Positions 7,986-14,605 of a stretch of 64,000 bases of DNA are shown piece after piece. The position numbers were made by a program, and so were the translations under genes. The DNA lies in contig NZ_JH594596.1 in assembly GCF_000243215.1 (NCBI RefSeq), positions 989,297 through 1,053,296 on the forward strand, given 5' to 3'. The notes beneath the pieces were generated by a model that saw only the letters and a program-made list of their open reading frames with translations, was not told where the DNA came from and ran no database searches. Source of the stretch: Odoribacter laneus YIT 12061. GTDB lineage: Bacteria; Bacteroidota; Bacteroidia; Bacteroidales; Marinifilaceae. Within the stretch, counting starts at the first letter, position 1; each line of letters opens with the position of its first letter.

Positions 7986-8123
7986 GTGGGCTGCCATCCA
8001 TGCATACTCGTTAGGTATCGCCAAACACCTGTATATACGCACAGATAGGCAGCCCACCATATATGAGCTGTCCTCTGCGCCTTGTATATACCTCTTTGAT
8101 AATTTGGCGATTTCAACGAGTAT
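7986..8123 (-). ncRNA. Candidate pseudoknotted structured RNA C, upstream of the 7346-7909 gene
   Basis: Same topology as element A. P2 pairs 7986-7995 with 8048-8057 (GTGGGCTGCC/GGCAGCCCAC). P1a pairs 8004-8012 with 8115-8123 (ATACTCGTT/AACGAGTAT). P1b pairs 8017-8025 with 8103-8111 (ATCGCCAAA/TTTGGCGAT). P3 pairs 8031-8038 with 8084-8091 (GTATATAC on both sides). AGGT separates P1a from P1b and CACC follows P1b, as in element A. On the minus strand a -7 box TATCTTTG (8169-8176) precedes a GTCC-TTCG-GGAC hairpin just upstream of P1, so a transcript through the element is plausible. Confidence 0.68.
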
Positions 8124-8168
8124 AAGGCACTTCCTTTTATTTCCAAAACTTTGTCCCGAAGGACGTTG

Positions 8169-8176
8169 CAAAGATA
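8169..8176 (-). promoter_or_regulatory. -7 promoter element for structured element C
   Basis: Minus-strand TATCTTTG matches the Bacteroidetes TAnnTTTG element. Transcription would begin near 8162, right at a UUCG-capped hairpin (GTCCTTCGGGAC), and run through element C into the 7346-7909 gene. Confidence 0.55.
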
Positions 8177-8190
8177 ATCAAAAATAAGAA

Positions 8191-8219
8191 AAGGGAACTA
8201 TCCGTGAGGACGTTCCCTT
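8191..8219 (-). terminator. Terminator downstream of the 8433-8720 gene
   Basis: AAGGGAAC / GTTCCCTT 8-bp stem with a 13-nt loop; on the minus strand it is followed by TTCTTATTTTTG. It separates the 8433-8720 gene from the promoter of element C. Confidence 0.6.
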
Positions 8220-8328
8220 CATATTTCCATAAATTCTTCTTATCTTTGCGATGCAATTCGCTCTCCCCAGAATGAATATGCAATCGTAAATCAAATTGGT
8301 ATGTTCAACTCTTAAAAACAAAAGAATT

Positions 8329-8424
8329 ATGGAAATGGAAATTCTTGTTGATTCTTATTGGGATGGTTACCATTTTGTAGGCAAATACATCAAAATACGA
8401 ATCGGCTATGTTACCTACTTATAA
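8329..8424 (+). CDS. Possible 31-residue peptide
   Basis: Short frame MEMEILVDSYWDGYHFVGKY... ending VTYL. A TATCTTTG -7 box at 8241-8248 could drive it. No family recognised; codons look ordinary. May equally be a chance frame in an intergenic segment. Confidence 0.35.
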   Translation: MEMEILVDSYWDGYHFVGKYIKIRIGYVTYL

Positions 8425-8432
8425 CTGGCTAA

Positions 8433-8720
8433 TCATTTATCAATAGTCCTATAATCGGGATTAACCTTGATTTTACTCCGTATCTTAATATCTTCAAATA
8501 GTTTACGAATACAGAGAACGCCTAAACTATCACCAAGTTTAGGGAAATTCTTTGTGAACCTTTCTTTCAGAAGATGAAGACGCAAAGAGTGCTTTTCTTC
8601 GTCCTTATAATCAAATTGCTCCTCAAATAAAATCTGATTATTACGTTCTCCCTTTACAATGATAGTGGCTTCCTTGCCTCCGTTATCCTGTACTTCAATT
8701 GAAATTATTGTTCTGTTCAT
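8433..8720 (-). CDS. Hypothetical 95-residue protein
   Basis: Soluble, charged small protein beginning MNRTIISIEVQDNGGKEATIIVKGE, then a probably helical part rich in K/E/R (HSLRLHLLKERFTKNFPKLGD). No family recognised. It is preceded by an 11-bp perfect hairpin (8723-8733/8751-8761, CTACAAAGTTT) only two bases before the start codon, then by the 22-bp repeat shared with 5896-5917. Terminator 8191-8219 lies downstream. The hairpin so close to the start suggests translational control. Confidence 0.6.
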   Translation of the reverse strand: MNRTIISIEVQDNGGKEATIIVKGERNNQILFEEQFDYKDEEKHSLRLHLLKERFTKNFPKLGDSLGVLCIRKLFEDIKIRSKIKVNPDYRTIDK

Positions 8721-8722
8721 AT

Positions 8723-8761
8723 CTACAAAGTTTATAGTTTATGAGATAGAAAACTTTGTAG
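8723..8761 (-). promoter_or_regulatory. Leader hairpin at the start of the 8433-8720 gene
   Basis: CTACAAAGTTT (8723-8733) and AAACTTTGTAG (8751-8761), 11 bp perfect, 17-nt loop. It occupies the ribosome-binding region of the 8433-8720 gene. Confidence 0.55.
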
Positions 8762-8880
8762 GGTTAATTCGTATATAATTACCCTATTTTAAATATGTTT
8801 TGTCATTCCGTTTGTACCGAACGACACCACAAATATAGCAAATAAAAGCATCGCACAAACGTATTGTGGGTGGCTGTGTT
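8762..8880 (+). other. Truncated 5' relative (D) of structured element A, opposite strand
   Basis: Read on the plus strand, this segment has four blocks in the same order as element A on the minus strand: the 22-bp repeat (near 8762), an ACGAC-CC-AAAT block, AAGCA...CACAAACG, and GTGGGTGGCTGT (8866-8877). The 3' halves of P1 and P2 are missing; the segment ends at the 3' end of the RadC-like gene. It looks like a 5' fragment left by rearrangement. Confidence 0.5.
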
Positions 8881-8896
8881 GCAAAAGTAAACAATC

Positions 8897-9370
8897 TTAT
8901 AGTTTTCCTTCATCAGAGTAACTGTAATAACTTTTTCTTTCCGGCGAAACTATAATGTGGTCCATTAGTTTAATATCGAATAGTGCTAATGCCTTTTTAA
9001 TCTTTTCGGTTGTCATATCATCGTAAGTGCTTGGCGTTAATATTCCTGCTGGGTGGTTATGACTAATAATAGCCTGTGTTGCATTAGCCAATAAACAAGC
9101 CTGTGCGACCTGTTTAATATCTACTATTGCGCTTTCTGTTCCACCCTCACTCATATTAACTACTCCTAAAACCTTATTGGCATTATTCAATAACATGACC
9201 TTAAAACTTTCCTTATACTCAATAGTTGAAAGGTCATAACAAAATAAAGTTAATAAGTAGTTGCAGTCTTTTGAGGAGTTGATTTTGTATCTTTCCGAAA
9301 CCTTAACTTTAGGCTCATAAGTAAGTTTCACTTCGCTCACTTTTAATGAATCCAGTAATGTAATTTCCAT
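8897..9370 (-). CDS. RadC-like JAB domain protein
   Basis: 157-residue single-domain member of the RadC/JAB (MPN+) group common on Bacteroidetes mobile elements. The metal-binding core is visible: E near residue 78 in VVNMSEGG, the SHNHPAG signature near 103-109, then S and D/H in PSTYDDMTT and LMDHIIVSPE. The helix-hairpin-helix domain of chromosomal RadC is absent. Biochemical role is not settled for the family; the link to repair is historical. Lies between the cargo genes and the helicase. Two copies of ATTAGTAT precede the start. Confidence 0.8.
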   Translation of the reverse strand: MEITLLDSLKVSEVKLTYEPKVKVSERYKINSSKDCNYLLTLFCYDLSTIEYKESFKVMLLNNANKVLGVVNMSEGGTESAIVDIKQVAQACLLANATQAIISHNHPAGILTPSTYDDMTTEKIKKALALFDIKLMDHIIVSPERKSYYSYSDEGKL

Positions 9371-9837
9371 TGCTCAAAAATTAGTATTTAATTAGTATAA
9401 TAATTTCAAAATAAAATTCATATTATCATGCCGTCCAAGTTGGCAAGTGTAAGCCTGTTGTGTAAATCACTCTATTAGTAATCAATAGTTGGATATTTCA
9501 AACTAATCGAAAATAGGCAAATTGTGTGCTGTCATTCCTGTGTCACTGTCAGCAATATATTTTAATGAGAGGAAGCCGAAGCTCCCCCTCACCGCATTAC
9601 TGCTTATTTTTTCAAAATAAACAGTTCTGCTCCCCTATATCATGTAAATCAAATGATTTTTCTAAGATTTTCGGGAGGGGTTTAAATGGTCTCGCAAGTA
9701 TAGGGAGTAACACATACACGTATTTTATATCCGGCATAGTTCGGAAACTCTCTAAGGTATAAATGAGCGTTATTTTCTAATGGTTATAATGTTTTGATTG
9801 TGTGCCCTGTTCATTCTTTTGCTGTAAATGGTCTTAG
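9371..9837. other. Non-coding stretch with hairpins
   Basis: No convincing gene; a 78-codon frame at 9526-9762 has Ser/Cys-rich, unprotein-like composition. A stable hairpin (GAGAGGAAGC-CGAA-GCTCCCCCTC, 9567-9588) is present, plus CCCTATA/TATAGGG (9634-9640/9697-9703), which could interleave with CCCCTC/GAGGGG pairing. Confidence 0.4.
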
Positions 9838-9845
9838 TATCTTTG
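9838..9845 (+). promoter_or_regulatory. -7 promoter element
   Basis: TATCTTTG, with a TTTG 16 bp upstream (9818-9821). Drives the 69-residue gene at 9904. Confidence 0.5.
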
Positions 9846-9903
9846 TATCATAATTATGTAAAGATTATAGTTTTTCAAATTCCACTTTCAAAATCATTGC
9901 GCA

Positions 9904-10113
9904 ATGAAACACACCAATAATGAAGTAAGCACTTCGGGTTGGTATGGAATGGAACACCACAAAGAAATTCACACAATCGACTTTTATCGGTTTATCAATA
10001 TGGAAACACTTTGTAGGCTTCATCCCGAATTATTCAATCCCGATGTTTGGTTGTCCGACAATCCACTGAAAATAACCAGACCTAAAAAAGCCAAGTTAGT
10101 AAAGCGTAAGTAA
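9904..10113 (+). CDS. Hypothetical 69-residue protein
   Basis: Small soluble protein starting MKHTNNEVSTSGWYGMEHH with a basic tail (RPKKAKLVKRK). The upstream -7 box TATCTTTG at 9838-9845 supports transcription. No family recognised. Positioned between the RadC-like gene and the helicase, in opposite orientation to both. Confidence 0.5.
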   Translation: MKHTNNEVSTSGWYGMEHHKEIHTIDFYRFINMETLCRLHPELFNPDVWLSDNPLKITRPKKAKLVKRK

Positions 10114-10255
10114 TCAGTAAATAGTCAGTATCCTTAAATCATACCGGATGCTGACTTTTGTTGTTTCTTCTTTTTATTATTGTTAAATCAAAATAAAGTT
10201 TCTATTTTTGAAACGCGAAACATATTCTAAATAGACCGAGCATTACTGTCTTATC

Positions 10256-11728
10256 TTAACGGATTATATCCGTTATTCTGATATACGGTTCTGTTCCTCC
10301 TTTAGTGGGGCGGCTTGCCGTCCTGCTGCTTCGGTCTATTTGGAGTGTTTCGCAACGGGGAGGGCGGAATCGTATTGTAAAGTAAATCGTTTCACTTTCT
10401 CCAACTGTCAGCCCTCTGTTTATATATTCTTTCTGTAAACTGTCACAAGTCAGATATATCTCATGTGTTATTTTAAAGTTCCTCATATCCAACTTAAATA
10501 AATTCCTGTCAAGCTGTAATAAATCATCTTCATAACTAAGATATTTAATATCCAATCCTTTTTGCATTAGTCCTTTAATCACAATTTGTCGGCTTGCCTT
10601 TGTCATGGTGTTAACCTCCGTAACAAGTTGTTCACTCCGTTGTAACTCATTTTCCGAGCTTGTTTTAAACTCCTCATAAGTAAGCGTAGTAGTGTACCGT
10701 GTTTCATTAAATATATGTGTTATCTCTCCTCCGTATTGGCTGTCTCTTATTCTTCCTGCAATCTGTATAAACAAGGTCGAAATATCCACCAAAGTATGCG
10801 ATTTGTATTTATCACTCACAATGTAAGTTCTGCCGTCTTCATCGTAAATGTCGCATCCCTCAAAAGCGGTTGCTGTATAAAAGTTAATCTTCTTGACTGT
10901 TGTTGTCGTGTCCTCAATCGGATAGTCATTTCCTAACTTTGCTTGATTAGTCTTTTTTCCTCTGCCTTGTTTGCTATCATCGGCACAAATAACTCTGACC
11001 TGTTCCGGTGGTAGTTTTAATTGATGTATAATCGAAGCCGGAGAATCGACACTATTATAAAAGAAATGCAAGTTTCCTAATAATCTGCCCTCTAAAGCAT
11101 CAGTAATCAGTTTGCAAACAACTCTATTTGGATTGTTAGTACAGTTCTGTATCACTTTAACCTCTCTAACATTTTGCCACTTAATTCTCGTAATCGGTAA
11201 GTCCTTTAGTTCATCCAGCATAAACTCCCTGTCTATCGGTGTAGCAGTCATAAAACAGACCCATTTAAACTGCTTGCTTATTTTCAATAATCCTTTAATT
11301 GCAGGATTCCTAAAAGCATAATGATTAAACAAAACGTGTTCTTCATCGACAAGTAAAAGAGTATTATCATACGGTCGTTTCCCGTATTTCTCCAATAGTC
11401 TCACAACTCGTCCGACACTATCATAAGTAACCATTATCTTAACTGTTGTATGAGAAAGTATATAACTAATAATCTCTGCATCTGTAACTCCACCGTAAAC
11501 CCCTAACACGTGTTTATGCTGTGCGACCTTATTCCTAACCAAGTTCCTATAAAGCACTGCTATAATTGTAGGGTATTTATTATTAATTGCTAAATCTGTT
11601 CCTCCGCAATTCGGTTTCCCTTTGTCAAGTAATCCGTACGGGTGTCTTTCTATAACTGCATCTAAGTAATTTGCATTTTCATCTGCTTGTAAAGTTGTTT
11701 CATTTTGTTTGTAGTCTATGTTCACCAT
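10256..11728 (-). CDS. SF2 (DEAD/DEAH-like) helicase with atypical P-loop
   Basis: 490-residue ATP-dependent helicase or translocase, probably serving replication of the island. Motifs in order: a divergent Walker A near 36-46 (GKPNCGGT, with GGT where GKT is normal), LLVDEEH near 125-131 (motif II, DEEH), CFMTATPI near 155-162 (motif III), FYTATAFEGCDI near 279 (motif V-like) and IQIAGRIRDS near 321 (motif VI). Similar helicases occur in Bacteroidetes phages and plasmids, where the P-loop is also unusual. No primase or nuclease domain is visible. The start faces imperfect direct repeats (11771-11954) that could be an origin or operator. Confidence 0.75.
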   Translation of the reverse strand: MVNIDYKQNETTLQADENANYLDAVIERHPYGLLDKGKPNCGGTDLAINNKYPTIIAVLYRNLVRNKVAQHKHVLGVYGGVTDAEIISYILSHTTVKIMVTYDSVGRVVRLLEKYGKRPYDNTLLLVDEEHVLFNHYAFRNPAIKGLLKISKQFKWVCFMTATPIDREFMLDELKDLPITRIKWQNVREVKVIQNCTNNPNRVVCKLITDALEGRLLGNLHFFYNSVDSPASIIHQLKLPPEQVRVICADDSKQGRGKKTNQAKLGNDYPIEDTTTTVKKINFYTATAFEGCDIYDEDGRTYIVSDKYKSHTLVDISTLFIQIAGRIRDSQYGGEITHIFNETRYTTTLTYEEFKTSSENELQRSEQLVTEVNTMTKASRQIVIKGLMQKGLDIKYLSYEDDLLQLDRNLFKLDMRNFKITHEIYLTCDSLQKEYINRGLTVGESETIYFTIRFRPPRCETLQIDRSSRTASRPTKGGTEPYIRITDIIR

Positions 11729-11770
11729 AGTAAAACGTAGTAATAGTATTATAAATTGAATAATCTTGTT

Positions 11771-11954
11771 ACCGGATATTTTGATACTTCTTTCTTTATA
11801 AGTGATTTTCTCATTTCCGAATCAACAAATCCGGCTCATCTTGAAATTGAAACCGGATAAAATGAACTGTCTTTTTATATAAGAGAAAACCCCATTTCCC
11901 GATTAAGAAATCCGGCTCACATACCGGACAAAATGAAAAGTAGTTTCTTATAAG
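11771..11954. repeat. Iteron-like imperfect direct repeats
   Basis: Two units, 11812-11883 and 11893-11954, share CATTTCC, then GA-TAA/CAA-AAATCCGGCTCA, then ACCGGAYAAAATGAA and a tail TTATAAG. A third, partial unit (11771-11802) has only the ACCGGAT...TTTATAAG half. They lie in the divergent region between the helicase and the 12028 gene, a natural place for a replication origin or shared operator. Confidence 0.65.
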
Positions 11955-11979
11955 GAAAAAATGAAAAACTTTTGGTATG

Positions 11980-11995
11980 ACACCTAAATAGGTGT
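11980..11995. promoter_or_regulatory. Palindromic operator-like site
   Basis: ACACCT-AAAT-AGGTGT, 32 bp before the 12028 start codon. Could bind a repressor of the divergent promoter region. Confidence 0.4.
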
Positions 11996-12027
11996 GTTTT
12001 AGTATAAATCTTAAAAAATTAAGCACA

Positions 12028-12636
12028 ATGAAAAATTATTCTATTTTATCACAAGACACTAAGGAGATTGCAAATTCTATTAACGTAGAGGATATTGTAA
12101 CTGACTTTCTTGAAAAAGAAAGAAGAAGAGCAATTCGAGGTACTTTTTCATCGGGAAAAAAGAAAGACCCTTTCTATCTTCTAAATGAGAAGTACAGAGT
12201 ATTGCTTTCTAAACAAGTTAGTCAATCTCTTGAAGTTAAAAAGGCGGTCTTTGAGCAAGCGTTGAAAGCTGTAAAAGGCATCAGCCGAGATGGTTATTTG
12301 AGCGCACTGCGTGATATAACGTTTAATCGACTGTTAGCCAATTTCAAGTTTATGCGTGATTGCTTGGAGTTGAAATTGAATCCATTTAATGCTGCTCTGA
12401 ACATTGCTATGGCAGGAGCGAAACAAGTGGATAAGGTTTTGACTTTAGGTATCGAAGTTGTGTATGGGAGCGATGTAGATTCATTGAAAGACGCAATCTT
12501 TTCGGAAAAAGAATTGGCACATGCCAAATTTTCTTCTGTTTCAAATGTCGTTTCTAATAAGCAATTAACTGAAGCTCAAAGATTGATTTCTGCTATGGAA
12601 CAAGTTCTCAACCTTGTGGAAACAGAGCAGAAATAA
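12028..12636 (+). CDS. Hypothetical alpha-helical protein of the island
   Basis: 202 residues from the ATG at 12028 (a frame starting 11992 would run through the promoter region). Almost wholly helical and soluble by composition, with charged segments such as FLEKERRRAIRGTF and VEDIVTDF, and alanine/leucine-rich stretches near the middle (NAALNIAMAGAKQVDKV). No enzyme motif or DNA-binding motif that I can name. Divergent from the helicase and sharing its upstream repeats, so it may be involved in replication control or copy maintenance; this is inference only. Confidence 0.65.
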   Translation: MKNYSILSQDTKEIANSINVEDIVTDFLEKERRRAIRGTFSSGKKKDPFYLLNEKYRVLLSKQVSQSLEVKKAVFEQALKAVKGISRDGYLSALRDITFNRLLANFKFMRDCLELKLNPFNAALNIAMAGAKQVDKVLTLGIEVVYGSDVDSLKDAIFSEKELAHAKFSSVSNVVSNKQLTEAQRLISAMEQVLNLVETEQK

Positions 12637-12697
12637 TGTTTTAAAAGGATAGTTTTATTTGTTTGCAAACCTCAATTTTAATATGCTTACTATATAG

Positions 12698-13081
12698 TTA
12701 TTTTTTCAGATATAAGATAGGTAGAGCCTTATTAGTCAATTTCAAATCTTTTCGTATAGCTTTTAATAATTCTGTCAAGTATTTATCATGTAAATCAGAA
12801 TGCTTGCCAACGCCTTCGTTTTCGTAAGCTAACAATTTTATAATCACATTCTCCTTAGCTATAAGAAGTAATTTATCTCTTGCAAACACATAATTTTTCA
12901 TAGTATTTTTATCAGTATTATTTGCCGCAAGATTGTGAAGGGCTTCGATATAGGCTATATAATGTTCTTCTTTTAATTTTCTTGTTTGTAGAATAATTGT
13001 ATTTCTGTTAGCTAAAATCGCACCTAAAATTGATACGATGACAGCAACTAATGCCCCTATGATTGATATATATAATTCCAT
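12698..13081 (-). CDS. Hypothetical small membrane-anchored protein
   Basis: 127 residues with one N-terminal membrane helix (YISIIGALVAVIVSILGAIL, about 4-23) and a helical cytoplasmic domain containing basic and Glu-rich segments (RKLKEEHYIAYIEAL). The layout resembles small Bacteroidetes island proteins of unknown role. A 13-bp direct repeat TTTTAATATGCTT flanks the gene (12676-12688 and 13091-13103), and the right copy is part of a GCATATT-TTT-AATATGC palindrome just upstream of the start. Confidence 0.6.
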   Translation of the reverse strand: MELYISIIGALVAVIVSILGAILANRNTIILQTRKLKEEHYIAYIEALHNLAANNTDKNTMKNYVFARDKLLLIAKENVIIKLLAYENEGVGKHSDLHDKYLTELLKAIRKDLKLTNKALPILYLKK

Positions 13082-13135
13082 TTAGCATATTTTTAATATG
13101 CTTCAAAGTAATAAATAATTTCCTATATATAAAAA

Positions 13136-13166
13136 TTCCCCTCACTTCCATTGTAGAGCAAGGGAA
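13136..13166 (-). terminator. Terminator downstream of the integrase
   Basis: TTCCC / GGGAA pairing with a GC-rich base and, on the minus strand, a following GAATTTTTATAT. Lies 9 bp after the integrase stop. Confidence 0.45.
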
Positions 13167-13174
13167 ATATAATT

Positions 13175-14378
13175 TTAGAGTAAATTGCTCATAGCTTCAT
13201 CAACTTGCGTATTTTCAAAACTGTCAAGGTAAATTTGTGTCACTTTCTCGCTGCTGTGTCCCATAGCTTCACAGATAATTGAAGTATTAACGCCCGAACG
13301 TTTTAGGACTGTGGCGAATGAATGACGGGCAACATAAGTAGTCAAGTCGATAGGTAAGTTTAATTCTTCGCCTATGTCCTTTAGATGATTATTGACTTTC
13401 GTAATGACCTTGTGTATTCGATTTCTTTGCTGTTGTTCCGTTTTATGGAACGTAGAAAGAATCGGGAATATATGGTCTTTCTTTTGTCCGGTATTTTTCG
13501 ATTAATTCAATCGCTTTCGGTTGCAAGGGCAAATTTATTAGCTTATGTGTCTTAGTTCGGGTATATATTAATCGGTTGTCGATAATGTGCGCATGAGTAA
13601 TATATGCCATATCGACAAAGTTAATACCGCCCATGAAATAGGAAAAGGTAAACAAATCGACTGCAAGTTCGGTGTAAAAGCTTTTGTTCGTGTAGTCGTA
13701 ATTTATGACCGCTGTAACATTGTCCTTTGTCATGGCTCGCTTTGCTGTAACCGAATGTAGTTTGGAAACTTTATAGGATTTAAACGGATAGTAGTCCGGT
13801 TTGACTATCTTTTGTTCCAGTGCTATATTGTAAATGGCTCTTAAGGTGCGGAGCCGGATCCCGATCGTGTTTTCCGCAAATCCAGTACTGCGTAGCCATT
13901 GCTCGTATTTCTTTAGCCATGTAACGTCAATATCCGAAAAGTATATGTTTAAATGCTTGTTATACTTTATCAGCGAATTATAAACTTGCAGAATGGATAG
14001 GGCATAGCCTGTGCGCTTGGCAGTTTTGAAGCGTTCGATTTGTTCGGTAAACAGTTCGCCAACGGTTTTGGGTTTAGTCGGGTTGGTTAGTTTCTCGACT
14101 AATGTAGTAGCAGTAAACTCCTTGTTTTCGGCTTTAAACTCGATTAGTTGCTCTTGATACTGTTTCGTTTTTTCGGTGATAAGGCGTAAAATAGCATCCC
14201 GATTCGGACAACTCCGCTTAGGCTGATTCTTGGTAAAATCCCAAAATTGCGGATGAACGGACACGCCAATACTATTGTATTTTTTCTTGCCGTCTTTTGA
14301 AATTCGGAGCATTAACGGGTGTTCTCCGTTTGAAAGTGTCTTTGATGTGTAGTAAACGATTGAAATACAGGCGTTCAT
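13175..14378 (-). pseudogene. Tyrosine integrase, frameshifted near the C-terminus
   Basis: Site-specific recombinase expected to move the island. The first frame (14378 down to 13443) has an Arm-type N-terminal domain, a SAM-like core-binding domain (about 100-190) and the start of the catalytic domain, with FSYFMGGINFVDM where the first catalytic Arg is often found. It ends prematurely after RPYIPDSFYVP. The next frame continues without a gap, IFPILSTFHKTEQQQ, through ARHSFATVLKRSG, AMGHSS and the tyrosine motif IYLDSF, to a stop at 13175-13177. One indel near 13440-13480 therefore separates the two halves. Could be a true mutation, a sequencing error or programmed shift. It lies 100 bp inside the right end, next to intact tRNA-Phe. 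Confidence 0.85.
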
Positions 14379-14449
14379 AGTTAAATTCCGGTTTAACTCT
14401 CGGTTTAACTTGACCGTTGAAAACGCATGAAAAACGCATAAAAAAGAAA

Positions 14450-14471
14450 AGCAGTTACTTTCGTAACTGCT
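14450..14471 (-). terminator. Terminator of tRNA-Phe
   Basis: AGCAGTTAC-TTTC-GTAACTGCT, a perfect 9-bp stem; minus-strand read-out continues TTTCTTTTTT. Ten bases after the tRNA. Confidence 0.85.
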
Positions 14472-14481
14472 TTATTTTGAG

Positions 14482-14535
14482 GTGGTATCACCTGGAATCG
14501 AACCAGGGACACAAGGATTTTCAGTCCTTTGCTCT
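14482..14535. repeat. Right attachment repeat (att core, 54 bp)
   Basis: Second copy of the 54-bp direct repeat at 4508-4561, inside the intact tRNA-Phe. Confidence 0.85.
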
Positions 14536-14555
14536 ACCGACTGAGCTATGACACC
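14483..14555 (-). tRNA. tRNA-Phe (GAA), intact
   Basis: A 73-nt cloverleaf on the minus strand: acceptor GGTGTCA/TGATACC, D arm GCTC...GAGC, anticodon loop CTGAAAA with GAA, T arm CCTGG/CCAGG with TTCGATT, discriminator A; CCA is not encoded. All arms pair. Followed by a strong terminator. It is the insertion target of the island, with its 3' part duplicated at 4508-4561. Confidence 0.95.
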
Positions 14556-14605
14556 TTAAACAGGTTACAAATGTAAGGTATTTTACCGAAAAGGCCAAAA
14601 TGATT

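Larger units (their letters stand above)
4508..14535. mobile_element. Integrated genomic island at tRNA-Phe (about 10 kb)
   Basis: A perfect 54-bp direct repeat bounds this segment (4508-4561 and 14482-14535). The repeat is the anticodon-arm-to-3'-end part of tRNA-Phe, the usual attachment core of tyrosine-integrase elements. An integrase gene lies just inside the right end, next to the intact tRNA, as expected. Between the repeats are a helicase with iteron-like repeats, a RadC-like protein, an IS1595-type transposase and unknown cargo. The base composition is more AT-rich than the neighbouring housekeeping genes. No relaxase, coupling protein or phage structural gene is visible, so it is either a satellite-like element or a decayed one. 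The integrase carries a frameshift. Confidence 0.85.

Noticed and set aside
9567-9703. Possible fourth copy of the pseudoknotted element
   Set aside because: CCCCTC/GAGGGG and CCCTATA/TATAGGG interleave, but the joining bases and helix layout do not match elements A and C.
9526-9762. Plus-strand frame of 78 codons in the island
   Set aside because: Ser/Cys/Phe-rich low-quality composition, overlaps the hairpin region, no start signal.
11771-11954. CRISPR array
   Set aside because: Repeats are long, imperfect and only 2-3 copies; no cas genes.
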